Part shown: positions 16,615-25,102 of the stretch, piece by piece
How positions within the stretch are numbered: position 1 is the stretch's first letter
How the letters are laid out: the number at the start of each line of letters is the position of its first letter
Assembly (NCBI RefSeq): GCF_947331435.1
Contig: NZ_CAMZOF010000001.1
Coordinates: 434,001-498,000, forward strand
From: Pelagibius sp. Alg239-R121
GTDB taxonomy: Bacteria > Pseudomonadota > Alphaproteobacteria > Kiloniellales > Kiloniellaceae
DNA length: 64,000 nucleotides
Direction of reading: 5' to 3'
Position numbers and translations under genes: made by a program
The notes under the pieces: generated by a model
The model's database searches: none
What the model saw: the letters and a program-made list of their open reading frames with translations, nothing else
Told to the model about the DNA's origin: nothing

Positions 16615-18210
16615 ATGGCGTTCGTGGATACGCGCAGTCTGGCCGACGGAGAGGTCATCGAAGCAGATATCTGCGTGATCGGTGCCGGACCGGCCGGTGT
16701 GGCCATTGCAACAGCGTTTGCGGGAGATTCCACGCGTATCGCGTTGTTGGAAAGCGGTGACATCGGTTACGACGAAGAGACCCAGGCGCTGGCCGCCGGC
16801 GAGGTCGTCGGGATCCCCTATCCGGACCTGGAAGGCGTACGCTTGCGTATGCTCGGCGGCAGCACCAACCACTGGGGCGGCAATATCCGGCCGCTCGATG
16901 CGATCGATTTCGAAGTCCGCGACTGGGTCCCGCACAGCGGCTGGCCCTTCGGTCTGGATGAACTCCTGCCCTACTACAGGCGCGCCGCGGAATTTTGCGG
17001 TGTACCGCACGAAGCTTTTGAAATCGCGGCCCAGCAGTCCGCTGTCGGCGCATCGCCCTGGCCCTTTGCCGACGACGCCGTTACGTCCCAGGTGTTCCAG
17101 ACCGTCGGCGGCGAGGCACGCGCGCTTGGCCTTTATCACGAAGAGGCGCTCGAACAGGCAAGTAACGTTACGACCTATCTCTTCGCGAATGTCGTGGACA
17201 TCAAAACCGATGACCTCGCATCAAAGGTCAGCGAGCTGACGATCAAAACGCTGAACGAAAAGACGCTGACGGCCCGTGCGTCTCACTACGTCCTTGCCGC
17301 CGGCGGAATCGAAAACCCGAGAATTCTACTGCTGGCAAACAAGACGCGAACGGCGGGCCTTGGCAATCAGAACGATCTTGTCGGCCGCTACTTCATGGAG
17401 CATCTGACCAGTCCCGACTTCGCCGCGCTCTTTCCTTCTGATCCTCAGCTGGATTTCCGCTTTTATAAGGATTTCGAGGCCGAATGGGGCGAAACCTGGG
17501 GTATCCTGACGCTTTCCGAGGACACCCAGCGCCAAAGCGGACTGATAAACGCCCGTTTTCAAGCCGCCAAAATTGTTAATGAATTCAACAAAAATATCGA
17601 CGATCCCAGCATGCAATCACTGACCAGGCTGGTCCGCTCGGGATCGCAAGGCAGGCTGCCGGACGACTTCGGACAGCATCTGGCAAACGTGATCGCCGAT
17701 ATCGACGATGTTGCAGAGAGCGGTTACTACCGCCTGTTCCATCACCCCGATTATCCGCTGGTCTCGATCGATCTGGTGGTTATCTCAGAGCAGGTCCCCA
17801 ATCCGGACAGCCGGGTTTATCTCGGGGAACAGACAGACCGCTTCGGACAAAGGCAATGCGTCCTGGACTGGCGCCTGACCGATCTGGACAGCGAAAACCT
17901 GACTCTCATCTCCGAACAGATTCAGCGCCAGTTCGGCCGCAGCGGACTCGGGCGGGTACGGATTCGCCTGCCGGAGGGCGGCTACAAGTCGATCGATCCG
18001 CATCCTCACTACCATCACATGGGAACAACGCGCATGGATAAGGATCCCACGCGCGGAGTGGTCGATGCCAATTGCCGGCTGCACGAGCTGCCGAACCTTT
18101 TCATTGCCGGCAGCTCAGTCTTTCCCACGGTCGGCAACGTCAATCCGACCCTGACCATCATCGCTTTGGCCTACCGGCTCTCGGATCATCTGAAAGGGCT
18201 GAAATCATGA
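16615..18210 (+). CDS. GMC-family FAD-dependent oxidoreductase
   Basis: A 531-residue flavoprotein. The FAD-binding Rossmann motif ADICVIGAGPAGVAIATAF is at residues about 22-40, LRMLGGSTNHWGGNIRPLD near 80 is the family's second flavin contact, and the C-terminus holds HYHHMGTTRM and NVNPTLTIIALAYRLSDHL. GMC enzymes oxidise alcohols or sugars. No signal peptide is present, but the next gene, overlapping by four bases (ATGA), encodes a short exported-looking partner; GMC dehydrogenases often travel with such a small subunit. The chosen ATG has AGAGGG upstream; an in-frame ATG at 16468 is unlikely. Confidence 0.86.
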   Translation: MAFVDTRSLADGEVIEADICVIGAGPAGVAIATAFAGDSTRIALLESGDIGYDEETQALAAGEVVGIPYPDLEGVRLRMLGGSTNHWGGNIRPLDAIDFEVRDWVPHSGWPFGLDELLPYYRRAAEFCGVPHEAFEIAAQQSAVGASPWPFADDAVTSQVFQTVGGEARALGLYHEEALEQASNVTTYLFANVVDIKTDDLASKVSELTIKTLNEKTLTARASHYVLAAGGIENPRILLLANKTRTAGLGNQNDLVGRYFMEHLTSPDFAALFPSDPQLDFRFYKDFEAEWGETWGILTLSEDTQRQSGLINARFQAAKIVNEFNKNIDDPSMQSLTRLVRSGSQGRLPDDFGQHLANVIADIDDVAESGYYRLFHHPDYPLVSIDLVVISEQVPNPDSRVYLGEQTDRFGQRQCVLDWRLTDLDSENLTLISEQIQRQFGRSGLGRVRIRLPEGGYKSIDPHPHYHHMGTTRMDKDPTRGVVDANCRLHELPNLFIAGSSVFPTVGNVNPTLTIIALAYRLSDHLKGLKS

Positions 18211-18647
18211 CCCTGTTATCCGCCCCGAACCGCCGTATCCTGTTGAACGCTTTGCTGGCCCTGCCGGTTTTGGGCGGCACCGCTCAGGCCTCTTCGGCCC
18301 TGAATGCAGGCGCCGGCCAACGCGCAGCGGCAAGCGGCCGCCTGACCGGTGTTTTTTCAAATCGGCAAAGCGCCGCAATTCTGGGTCAGGCCTATCTGAT
18401 GCGGCACCCAGAAGAAGCCGATGCCGATCACCTCGAGCAAAAGCTGCTCTCGCCTGCAAATCTACAGGTTCTTTTTCCTCCGGGTACAACAGCGAACGGC
18501 GCCGGACTCACCGACGTATCACGGCTGAAACGGGGTTTTCAGGAATTGCGGCGGCAGGATTTCGATCAGGGCAACGTGCTTCAGATCGACGGCTGCATGC
18601 TCTCGGTGACAGAACTGCGGCTTTGCGCCCTGGCGGCACTGACCTGA
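18207..18647 (+). CDS. Small exported-looking partner of the GMC oxidoreductase
   Basis: A 146-residue protein starting MTLLSAPNRRILLNALLALP, a possible Tat-like or Sec signal with paired arginines before a hydrophobic run, ending near TAQAS. The mature part has AAILGQAYLMRHPEEADADHLEQ and ends VLQIDGCMLSVTELRLCALAAL. The start overlaps the GMC stop (ATGA), so the two proteins are made together and probably work together. I infer it is an accessory subunit that carries or escorts the oxidoreductase; I do not recognise a named family. Confidence 0.65.
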   Translation: MTLLSAPNRRILLNALLALPVLGGTAQASSALNAGAGQRAAASGRLTGVFSNRQSAAILGQAYLMRHPEEADADHLEQKLLSPANLQVLFPPGTTANGAGLTDVSRLKRGFQELRRQDFDQGNVLQIDGCMLSVTELRLCALAALT

Positions 18648-18694
18648 TCGCCTCATAACAACGGCAAACGCTACCGAAAGAGCAATCAGAACTC

Positions 18695-18943
18695 ATGACC
18701 CAGAAAGCCCGATCACCTTGGCGCTTCTTGATCCTGTCCATTGCCGGGCTGTCGATTGCATGGCTGGCAGCTATGCTTTACCTGGACATTGCCCACGAAA
18801 TGTTTCCGCAGGTATTGCTCGGGGGGCTGAAGATCCTCGCCGCCGGTTACGCAGTGCTCTTCATCCTGGTCCTGCCAATCATCGTGATCAGCAGACTGCG
18901 CGGCCGCAAAGACAAAAGAACAGACTCCACCCCAGTAGCTTAG
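18695..18943 (+). CDS. Small two-helix membrane protein
   Basis: An 82-residue protein with two hydrophobic helices (about residues 10-30 and 40-65) joined by a short acidic loop (YLDIAHEMFPQ), and a basic tail RLRGRKDKR, so both ends probably face the cytosol. It follows the GMC partner gene by 47 bases on the same strand and may belong to that operon. Function unknown; it has no recognised motif. Its coding status rests on composition and operon position. Confidence 0.55.
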   Translation: MTQKARSPWRFLILSIAGLSIAWLAAMLYLDIAHEMFPQVLLGGLKILAAGYAVLFILVLPIIVISRLRGRKDKRTDSTPVA

Positions 18944-19083
18944 AGGGCGATTTACGCTCTTGACTGTTTTCGTGACAAGCGATCAGACGTCACCTTAAAC
19001 GTCCTCTAGATCGGATCATGTTTAGTCGGAACCACCTTGTGGTTTCGTCAAAACATGTGAATCCGCTCTAAATCATATGGTTA

Positions 19084-19143
19084 GAGTAGATTCACCGGGA
19101 CGACAGATCGCCTAAGGCGATTCCGTCTAACCCGGATCTACTC
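19084..19143. repeat. Palindromic intergenic element, family 2, copy 2
   Basis: Ends are GAGTAGATTCACCGGG and CCCGGATCTACTC, inverse of each other apart from a small insertion, and the centre is a perfect ATCGCC-TAA-GGCGAT hairpin. It matches the copy at 10250-10305 and abuts the TAG stop of the minus-strand MBL gene. A second, looser palindrome (GATCGGATCATGTTT ... AAAACATGTGAATCCG) lies just left of it. Confidence 0.75.
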
Positions 19144-20546
19144 TAGGAAAAGACCGTCCAGCGTTTGAGGTCGTAGAGATCCTCGTCGACGCGGCCGATC
19201 GCCTTTTTGACACCCTGTTTCAGCTGGTACATCAGTTTTGGCTGATCGCCGAAGCGCGAGCGCGGCGGCGCTGTCCGGTTGTTGAGCACCGGCAGCAGTT
19301 CGCGATGAAGGTTCTGCTCGGCTTTCTCCCTGCTCGTGTACTCGAAGATGCAGCCGGATCCGACGAAGAGCGTCTCGTGGCCAAAGTCGCTCGACAGCGT
19401 GCGCCGCAGATAGGACGACTGGGTGGTCAAAATGACGTCGTAGCTCTGTCGGTCCAGGTCGGCAAGATTGCGGGTCGAGAGTTCAAGCGTCCTGCCCTTC
19501 TTGCAGAGTTCTATCGCACTGTCGGCGCCGCGAATAACCACCAAAAAACGGTAATCACCGCTATATTCGATCAGATAAGGTCGGCAGATTTCGACTCTTT
19601 CTGCAATCTGCTCGCGCAGATAATCGATAAAATCGGCGTCAACCGCCTGATGCTTGTTGACCTTCTCGATCTCCCGCTCGAACAGGGCCCGAAGATCACT
19701 CTCGCGGACATCATGGAACCTGACGTCTTCGATGACCTTGCCGTTTTCGATGGTAAAGCCTGGTCCGATATCGATGACTTCAGCCTTCGACTGGGGATAT
19801 ATTTCGGCGTAGGCTGCAATCGGACGCTCTCCATTATGCGTCGGCTCGTTGGCCCAGAAGAGATCCTTTTCCAGGAATGCAACATCTGCGGCGAAGGGGA
19901 ATCCAAATTTCGGATCGATCTCGTTTACAATACGGGCCCATTGACGGTTAAAGTGCTTTTGCCGTTCGATCGCCGACTTCGCGTTGTCTTTTCCGGGAAT
20001 CACATAGCAATTGGGAAAGTGCGAGGCGATACCGTAACCGCAAAAGACACAGTCGACCTTGGGATAGAGTTGCTTCAGGCGCGCCACAATGCTGTCCTGG
20101 ATGTAGCGGGGCGAGGCGTGGAGCGCGTCGTTGAGATTGAAGGAGACTTCTTCGCCGTCCGACAGGACCATCAGCGTATCGTCGGCATAGGTCGGAATGA
20201 TGCGGCACATGACCCCGTTCCCAAGGTCGATTTCTTCATCCTGACCGACTTCTATCACTTCAAAACCAGCCCGCACCAAGGAGGGTGTCAGGTCCAGCGT
20301 GTCGGAGACCAGCACTTTGGTCGTCTTTGGAAAGCGGCGCAGCGTGCCGAGATGCAGGTGATCGGCATGCCCGTGGGAAATATAGATATAGTCCATCGGC
20401 GCCGCATCAACGGCCTCGAGAGACGGTTTGGGATAAATCCACCATTGCGCGCCGAAACAGGGGCCCTGCCACCATGGATCGGAAAGGATCCGCAAACCCT
20501 TCGTTTCGACAAGAACTGCCGCATGTCCAACGAATGTCGTTTTCAT
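19143..20546 (-). CDS. Metallo-beta-lactamase-fold hydrolase, UlaG/CMAH-like
   Basis: A 467-residue protein. It opens MKTTFVGHAAVLVETKGLRI with LSDPWWQGP after it, then IYISHGHADHLHL with the metal motif His58-x-His60-x-Asp62-His63. The order resembles the metallo-beta-lactamase part of CMP-N-acetylneuraminate hydroxylase-like and UlaG-like proteins. About 200 C-terminal residues (from roughly 260) are of unknown fold with no signature. It has no signal peptide and would act in the cytosol. The gene sits alone in an EPS region and diverges from a GT2 gene; substrate unknown. Confidence 0.78.
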   Translation of the reverse strand: MKTTFVGHAAVLVETKGLRILSDPWWQGPCFGAQWWIYPKPSLEAVDAAPMDYIYISHGHADHLHLGTLRRFPKTTKVLVSDTLDLTPSLVRAGFEVIEVGQDEEIDLGNGVMCRIIPTYADDTLMVLSDGEEVSFNLNDALHASPRYIQDSIVARLKQLYPKVDCVFCGYGIASHFPNCYVIPGKDNAKSAIERQKHFNRQWARIVNEIDPKFGFPFAADVAFLEKDLFWANEPTHNGERPIAAYAEIYPQSKAEVIDIGPGFTIENGKVIEDVRFHDVRESDLRALFEREIEKVNKHQAVDADFIDYLREQIAERVEICRPYLIEYSGDYRFLVVIRGADSAIELCKKGRTLELSTRNLADLDRQSYDVILTTQSSYLRRTLSSDFGHETLFVGSGCIFEYTSREKAEQNLHRELLPVLNNRTAPPRSRFGDQPKLMYQLKQGVKKAIGRVDEDLYDLKRWTVFS

Positions 20547-20799
20547 TAGATGGCCTTTTTATGCTCTACGTGGTAAGGGGAATCAATGACTGGCAGGTCT
20601 GCCTTGAACGTCCGCGCTACTCTTCATAAACAAGACTATATCTAAATAATATTCATTATTTTTTGATGTAAATCATTCACACATCACGGCGGCGCTCAGC
20701 ATTTGACAGATTACTGCAAACAAGTCCTCATGAATAGCCGCCGTCGCTGGCTGAACAGGCCTCAAGGCACTACGTCCCACCAACATCGAATGCTTACGA

Positions 20800-21975
20800 A
20801 TGTCGCCTAACGTAACCGTCATCGTACCGACGTTCAACCGCGCGAAGTATCTTCCAGAGTGTCTGGATAGTCTGACCGGCCAAACGGCCAAGGCCGCCCG
20901 GATTATCGTTGTTGACGATGGCTCGACGGATGAAACGCCAAGCATTCTAGAAGGTTATGGCGCAGAGATCGATGCCGTTCGCAAGGACAACAGCGGCAAA
21001 TCATCAGCCTTAAACCTCGCTTTGCCCATGGTCGACAGTGAATACGTCTGGATCTTCGACGATGACGATGTCGCGCACCCCGATGCTCTGAAGCATCATC
21101 TCGATGGCTTGGAGGGCAAGGGCCGGTACGGATTCAGCTATTCGTCCTATCAACGGGCCGGAACAAATGCAGACGGGAGCATTCAACCCGGGCCCATTCG
21201 TCACGCAGATCACTACGAGGGGCGTGCTCTCTTCGTCCAGCTGCTGGAGGAAAATCTCCTGCCCCAGCCTTCCATATTGGTCAGAACCGGCTGCTATCGG
21301 GAAATGGGGCCTTTCGACGAGCGTCTGGTTCGCTCGCAGGACTACGAAATGCTGTTGCGGTTGAGCCGGCGTTACCCAGCCGCAGTCGTCGAAGAGGTCA
21401 CCTACTATTACCGCGAGCACGCAGGAACGCGGGGCAGCAGCAGCGACAGCTTTGGGATCAAGGCGCTGGATGACAAGTGGGTCAAGTATGACCGGATCAT
21501 CTTCCAGGAACTCTATCACGACCTGGCACTCTGGGAGTATCTGCCTCAACTGACGGCGGAACGCAGTCTGAGCGGCGCAGAACGGCGGCACGCACTGATA
21601 CGGCGCTTCTCGATCATGATGCGTTACTGTCTATGGGATCTGGCACTGAGCGATCTTTCGGAACTGCTCGAAAGCGAATCAGGCAATTCCGGTTTGATTG
21701 CTGAGGAACAGGAAATTTTGCGCCGCATATTTGAAAACAGAGCTGCGCTGATGTTTCGCTCCGGTTACGACGGACGCCGGTTAAGAACTGGCTTCAGCAA
21801 GGGAGATCAGACTCTGGCAGGCGGCATACGGACCGAAATGTCCAGAACGCTTTACTACGAGTTCCACAGAGACTTTAACGCAGGAAACTACCGCAAGGCA
21901 TTGCTGATGCTGACACGGCTGATTCCCTTGCTGGGCACGAGAGGGGTCTTTGGGGCCATGGGGTCAAAATTCTAA
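20800..21975 (+). CDS. Family 2 glycosyltransferase
   Basis: A 391-residue GT-A enzyme. It starts MSPNVTVIVPTFNRAKYLPE and contains IIVVDDGSTDETP, DNSGKSSALNLAL and the metal-binding run WIFDDDDVAHPDAL at residues about 85-98, plus the acceptor-side RSQDYEMLLRLSRRY. The last 150 residues are helical and lack membrane spans, so the enzyme is cytosolic or peripheral. It diverges from the MBL gene and precedes a GT4 gene by about 120 bases on the same strand. It probably adds one sugar of the repeat unit; donor and linkage are undecided. Confidence 0.88.
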   Translation: MSPNVTVIVPTFNRAKYLPECLDSLTGQTAKAARIIVVDDGSTDETPSILEGYGAEIDAVRKDNSGKSSALNLALPMVDSEYVWIFDDDDVAHPDALKHHLDGLEGKGRYGFSYSSYQRAGTNADGSIQPGPIRHADHYEGRALFVQLLEENLLPQPSILVRTGCYREMGPFDERLVRSQDYEMLLRLSRRYPAAVVEEVTYYYREHAGTRGSSSDSFGIKALDDKWVKYDRIIFQELYHDLALWEYLPQLTAERSLSGAERRHALIRRFSIMMRYCLWDLALSDLSELLESESGNSGLIAEEQEILRRIFENRAALMFRSGYDGRRLRTGFSKGDQTLAGGIRTEMSRTLYYEFHRDFNAGNYRKALLMLTRLIPLLGTRGVFGAMGSKF

Positions 21976-22096
21976 ACCTGGCGGCCAGATAATTTGGTTT
22001 GGAAACCTTGCCGGCCGGACTGACGCAAAGGCACCGACACAGCCGGAGCCCTGAATATCCGGGCCACTCGCTCCGGACAAAATCGCAGGATCTTGC

Positions 22097-23173
22097 ATGC
22101 GCATACTTTTTGGAACCGGTCACAGTTATCTGCCGCAACGGGCAGGCGGATCCGAATCCAGCACCCACGACCTCTGCATTGAACTGCAGAAACAGGATAT
22201 CGAACCAGCCGTTCTGGCTTCGATCGAGCCGGACGGCTGGCTGGGATTGCGCAACCGCGTGGAACGTAAGCTCTTCAGAAGCCGGAGTTTCCCGATGGAC
22301 CGCACCATGGGTTATGCGGTTTACCGCGGATGGCATCCGGAACAGGGCGTCGCCGAGGTCGTCGGCCGGTTCCGGCCCGATGTGGCAATCCTGCAGGCGG
22401 GCAGTCCTCTGCGCCTCGCCCGTATGCTGATCGACCAGGGCACGCCCACCATCGTTTATCTGCGGGACACTCTCTTTCAGGAATTGGGCGGCGACGTCAC
22501 CGAGCTGCCGAAAGTCCGCTACATTGCAAACTCCTGCTACACGGCATCACGCTTCAAGGCGGAATTCGGCCTGACGGCAGACCCCGTGCCGCCCCTGGTA
22601 CGGCCGGAGGCTTATAAAACCGAGAGCCGGCGTCACAGTGTCACCTTCATCAATCCGCATCCCTACAAGGGTGCGGAAACGGCCTTCAATCTGGCGGCGG
22701 CCCGGCCCGACATCCCCTTCGATTTCATCGAGGGCTGGCCGCTGGCCGATGACGTCATGGCGGATTATCAGTCGCGCGTGGCCGCGCTGGAGAACGTAAC
22801 CTGGATGCCGCGGCAGGGCGACATGCGCGCCGTCTACGCTAATGCCCGCGTCGTGATCGCACCGAGCCCCAAGGAACGGGGCGAGGCCTGGGGACGTGTG
22901 GTTACGGAAGCTCAGTTCAGCGGCATCCCGGTGATTGCCAGTAACTCCGGTGGCCTGCCCGAGTCGGTCGGACCAGGCGGCCTGCTGGTCGAACCGAGCG
23001 ACTCTCCGGATGCCTGGCTCGAGGCCCTGTCGGAAGTCTGGGACGACGAAGATCGCTACCGGGGTTATGCCGAGGCTGCGCTCAAACACGCGCAACGGCC
23101 CGAGATCAAACCCGAAGTACTGATCCGCAAGGTGATCGATATTTGCGAGCATTGCCGCACGAACTTTTCCTGA
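22097..23173 (+). CDS. Family 4 glycosyltransferase
   Basis: A 358-residue GT-B enzyme. The start MRILFGTGHSYLPQRAGGSE has the acceptor-binding glycine loop. The C-terminal half carries INPHPYKGAETAF, VVIAPSPKERGEAWGRVVTEAQ with the GT4 E-x7-E pattern, and GIPVIASNSGGLPE, all typical donor-site elements. No membrane segment is seen. It follows the GT2 gene on the same strand. Its stop codon is at once followed by a 14-bp tandem repeat tract. It is a cytosolic sugar transferase; specificity unknown. Confidence 0.88.
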   Translation: MRILFGTGHSYLPQRAGGSESSTHDLCIELQKQDIEPAVLASIEPDGWLGLRNRVERKLFRSRSFPMDRTMGYAVYRGWHPEQGVAEVVGRFRPDVAILQAGSPLRLARMLIDQGTPTIVYLRDTLFQELGGDVTELPKVRYIANSCYTASRFKAEFGLTADPVPPLVRPEAYKTESRRHSVTFINPHPYKGAETAFNLAAARPDIPFDFIEGWPLADDVMADYQSRVAALENVTWMPRQGDMRAVYANARVVIAPSPKERGEAWGRVVTEAQFSGIPVIASNSGGLPESVGPGGLLVEPSDSPDAWLEALSEVWDDEDRYRGYAEAALKHAQRPEIKPEVLIRKVIDICEHCRTNFS

Positions 23174-23258
23174 GCGCCAAGTCCCAAACGCCGAGTCCCG
23201 GGCGCCGAGTCCCGGGCACCGAGTCCCAAGCAGCGAATCTCAGCCACCGAGTCTCGAT
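23174..23258 (+). repeat. 14-bp tandem repeats directly after a glycosyltransferase stop
   Basis: Four units of exactly 14 bases, such as GCGCCGAGTCCCGG, begin at the first base past the stop codon; a further two units of 13 and 15 bases are decayed. There is no ORF or T-run associated with it. The same period appears at 32297 and 38401. Confidence 0.8.
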
Positions 23259-23320
23259 TCCTGAGTGTTTCAGGGGAAGCAACCCGCGATCACGCATCGG
23301 CACCGGGAGGAAACCTCGGT

Positions 23321-24778
23321 TCAGGTTTTTGCGCGGCCGAATTTTCCCATGGCCGCGTGATAGGCATTGATGATTTCGCCGCCGAACTCATGCTTGAAGA
23401 GGTAGATACCCGCAAGCCAACCCGTGCCCATCCCGCAAGATGCGATCAGCAGCGGCGTCCAGAGATTGCCCGGACCCGGGTTCAGATAAAAGAGCGCAAA
23501 GGCGGGAACGATGGAACTGGTTACAGTCACCATCAGACTTTTCCAGGTGGCGCGCAGCACATCCCGGTTGCCGATACGGACCAGCGGTTTGAGGGCATGA
23601 TAAAAAACAAAGTAGGTCAGGATGTAGAAGATCACCTGACCTACGGCCACGTGGATGATGCTGTAGTTGGCGGCCGCGAAAACTATAACGACACGAACCG
23701 ACTGCAGGAGAATCTGCGCTTTCAGCAGTTCGTTGATCCTGCCCATGCCGAGCAGGATCTGGCCGCAGAGAGACCAGATCGCCGACGCCATGCCACCCAC
23801 CGCCAGGATCTGGACCAGAGGAACGGCGGCATCCCATTGATCGCCGAACATGATCCGGATGATGGGGAAAGCCATCAAGGCCAGAAAGGCGTAAAACGGC
23901 CAGGCGAACAGGGTCAGGGTTCCGATCGCCTTCAGATAAGGCTCTTTCAAATTCACGCCTGCGCGATGCCCGGACGCAAAGGCCGGCAAAGCAACCTGTA
24001 GGACCGCGTTGGTGAATTCGCGCGAAAACATCGAGATCAGGCCCTGCGCGCGGCTGAAGATGCCGACGGCGGTGAAACCAAGCATCCGGCCGGCAATCAA
24101 ATCGATGGAATTCATGCCGATCTGAGTGACCAATGCATCCAGGCTCGACTTTCCGCCAAACGATGCGACATGGCGCCACTCGACGAAGTTCGGCCAGATA
24201 ATGCTCTTGTTGGGCCGATGGAAGGCCGCGATCACCGCGGTCGTGGAAACGCCGGCCAGCGAGGCCCAGGCAAGACTTGCAAAGCTGTAGCCCTGCCAGG
24301 CCAGGACGACGGCGACCGTTGCGTGAACGATCGCGCTGATGATTCGGATCTGGTACAGCGCCTTAAAGGCCATATTCCGTCTGAGCAGCGCGAGGGTCGG
24401 TGAGCTGAAGGGAATAATGACGAAGCTCAGACTCAAGATCAGAAGGACCGAGCGCATTTCGGGCTTGTTATAGATGTCCGCGATCAGCCCGCTGCCCAGA
24501 GCGAGCATCGCCGCCAGCGACCAGGCCAACAGGAGTGTCACGCCTGCGGCCGTACGGATACGGTCCTCGGTGAGCTCCTTTTCCTGGATCAGGTAATTCC
24601 CCACGCCGAAATCGCGCAGAGTGTGCGCAATGGCGACAAAGGCCAGACCCACCGAGTAAACGCCGATTTCGAGCGGAGTCAGCAGGCGCGCAATGATAAT
24701 CGTCGAGACGATATTTATGATCGTGACGGAGTATTTTTCCGCCAGGGAGATCAGCAAAGAAATGCGGACACTGGTCAT
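23321..24778 (-). CDS. Wzx-type polysaccharide flippase (MOP superfamily)
   Basis: A 485-residue protein with about 12-14 membrane spans. The opening SLAEKYSVTIINIVSTIIIARLLTPLEIGVYSVGLAFVAI is diagnostic of the polysaccharide-synthesis branch of the MOP exporter superfamily. These proteins move lipid-linked oligosaccharide units across the inner membrane for Wzy-type polymerisation, which fits the polymerase at 2095 and the GTs here. The gene faces the two glycosyltransferase genes and is separated from them by the 14-bp repeat tract. It is of normal family length and intact. Confidence 0.9.
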   Translation of the reverse strand: MTSVRISLLISLAEKYSVTIINIVSTIIIARLLTPLEIGVYSVGLAFVAIAHTLRDFGVGNYLIQEKELTEDRIRTAAGVTLLLAWSLAAMLALGSGLIADIYNKPEMRSVLLILSLSFVIIPFSSPTLALLRRNMAFKALYQIRIISAIVHATVAVVLAWQGYSFASLAWASLAGVSTTAVIAAFHRPNKSIIWPNFVEWRHVASFGGKSSLDALVTQIGMNSIDLIAGRMLGFTAVGIFSRAQGLISMFSREFTNAVLQVALPAFASGHRAGVNLKEPYLKAIGTLTLFAWPFYAFLALMAFPIIRIMFGDQWDAAVPLVQILAVGGMASAIWSLCGQILLGMGRINELLKAQILLQSVRVVIVFAAANYSIIHVAVGQVIFYILTYFVFYHALKPLVRIGNRDVLRATWKSLMVTVTSSIVPAFALFYLNPGPGNLWTPLLIASCGMGTGWLAGIYLFKHEFGGEIINAYHAAMGKFGRAKT

Positions 24779-25102
24779 AGACTTCCTTAGCGCATAGGTG
24801 GCGCCGCATTCCTTACTCTATTGGGCAAACAAAAGATAACGGGCTTCGCCGGTCCGGCGGCCGAATCGGCGAGGTTGCAAAATAGTGCTAAAACCGACCT
24901 CAAATCCAGCCCAAGCTAACCAGCCTTCCATAAAAGATCTGCCGGTTGATTGCGCACACACCCCCAGCCGCGGAGCGCAGGGGCAAATTGGTCTCAAAGC
25001 AGAGAATTTTTGGTTAATAAATGATCTTTTGCCGCCGGCCAGCGTGCTGAAGTACCACCAGCTCGTGCCAACCGTTAGGGCAGCCTTGTTCGCCGGTCAG
25101 GT
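24779..25102. other. Intergenic stretch between flippase and Sel1 gene
   Basis: About 320 bases. It lies upstream of the flippase (minus strand) and downstream of the large Sel1 gene. I see no supported gene, no strong hairpin and no consensus promoter. Confidence 0.45.

Noticed and set aside
23174-23258. CRISPR array
   Set aside because: Units abut with no unique spacers and are only 14 bases long.
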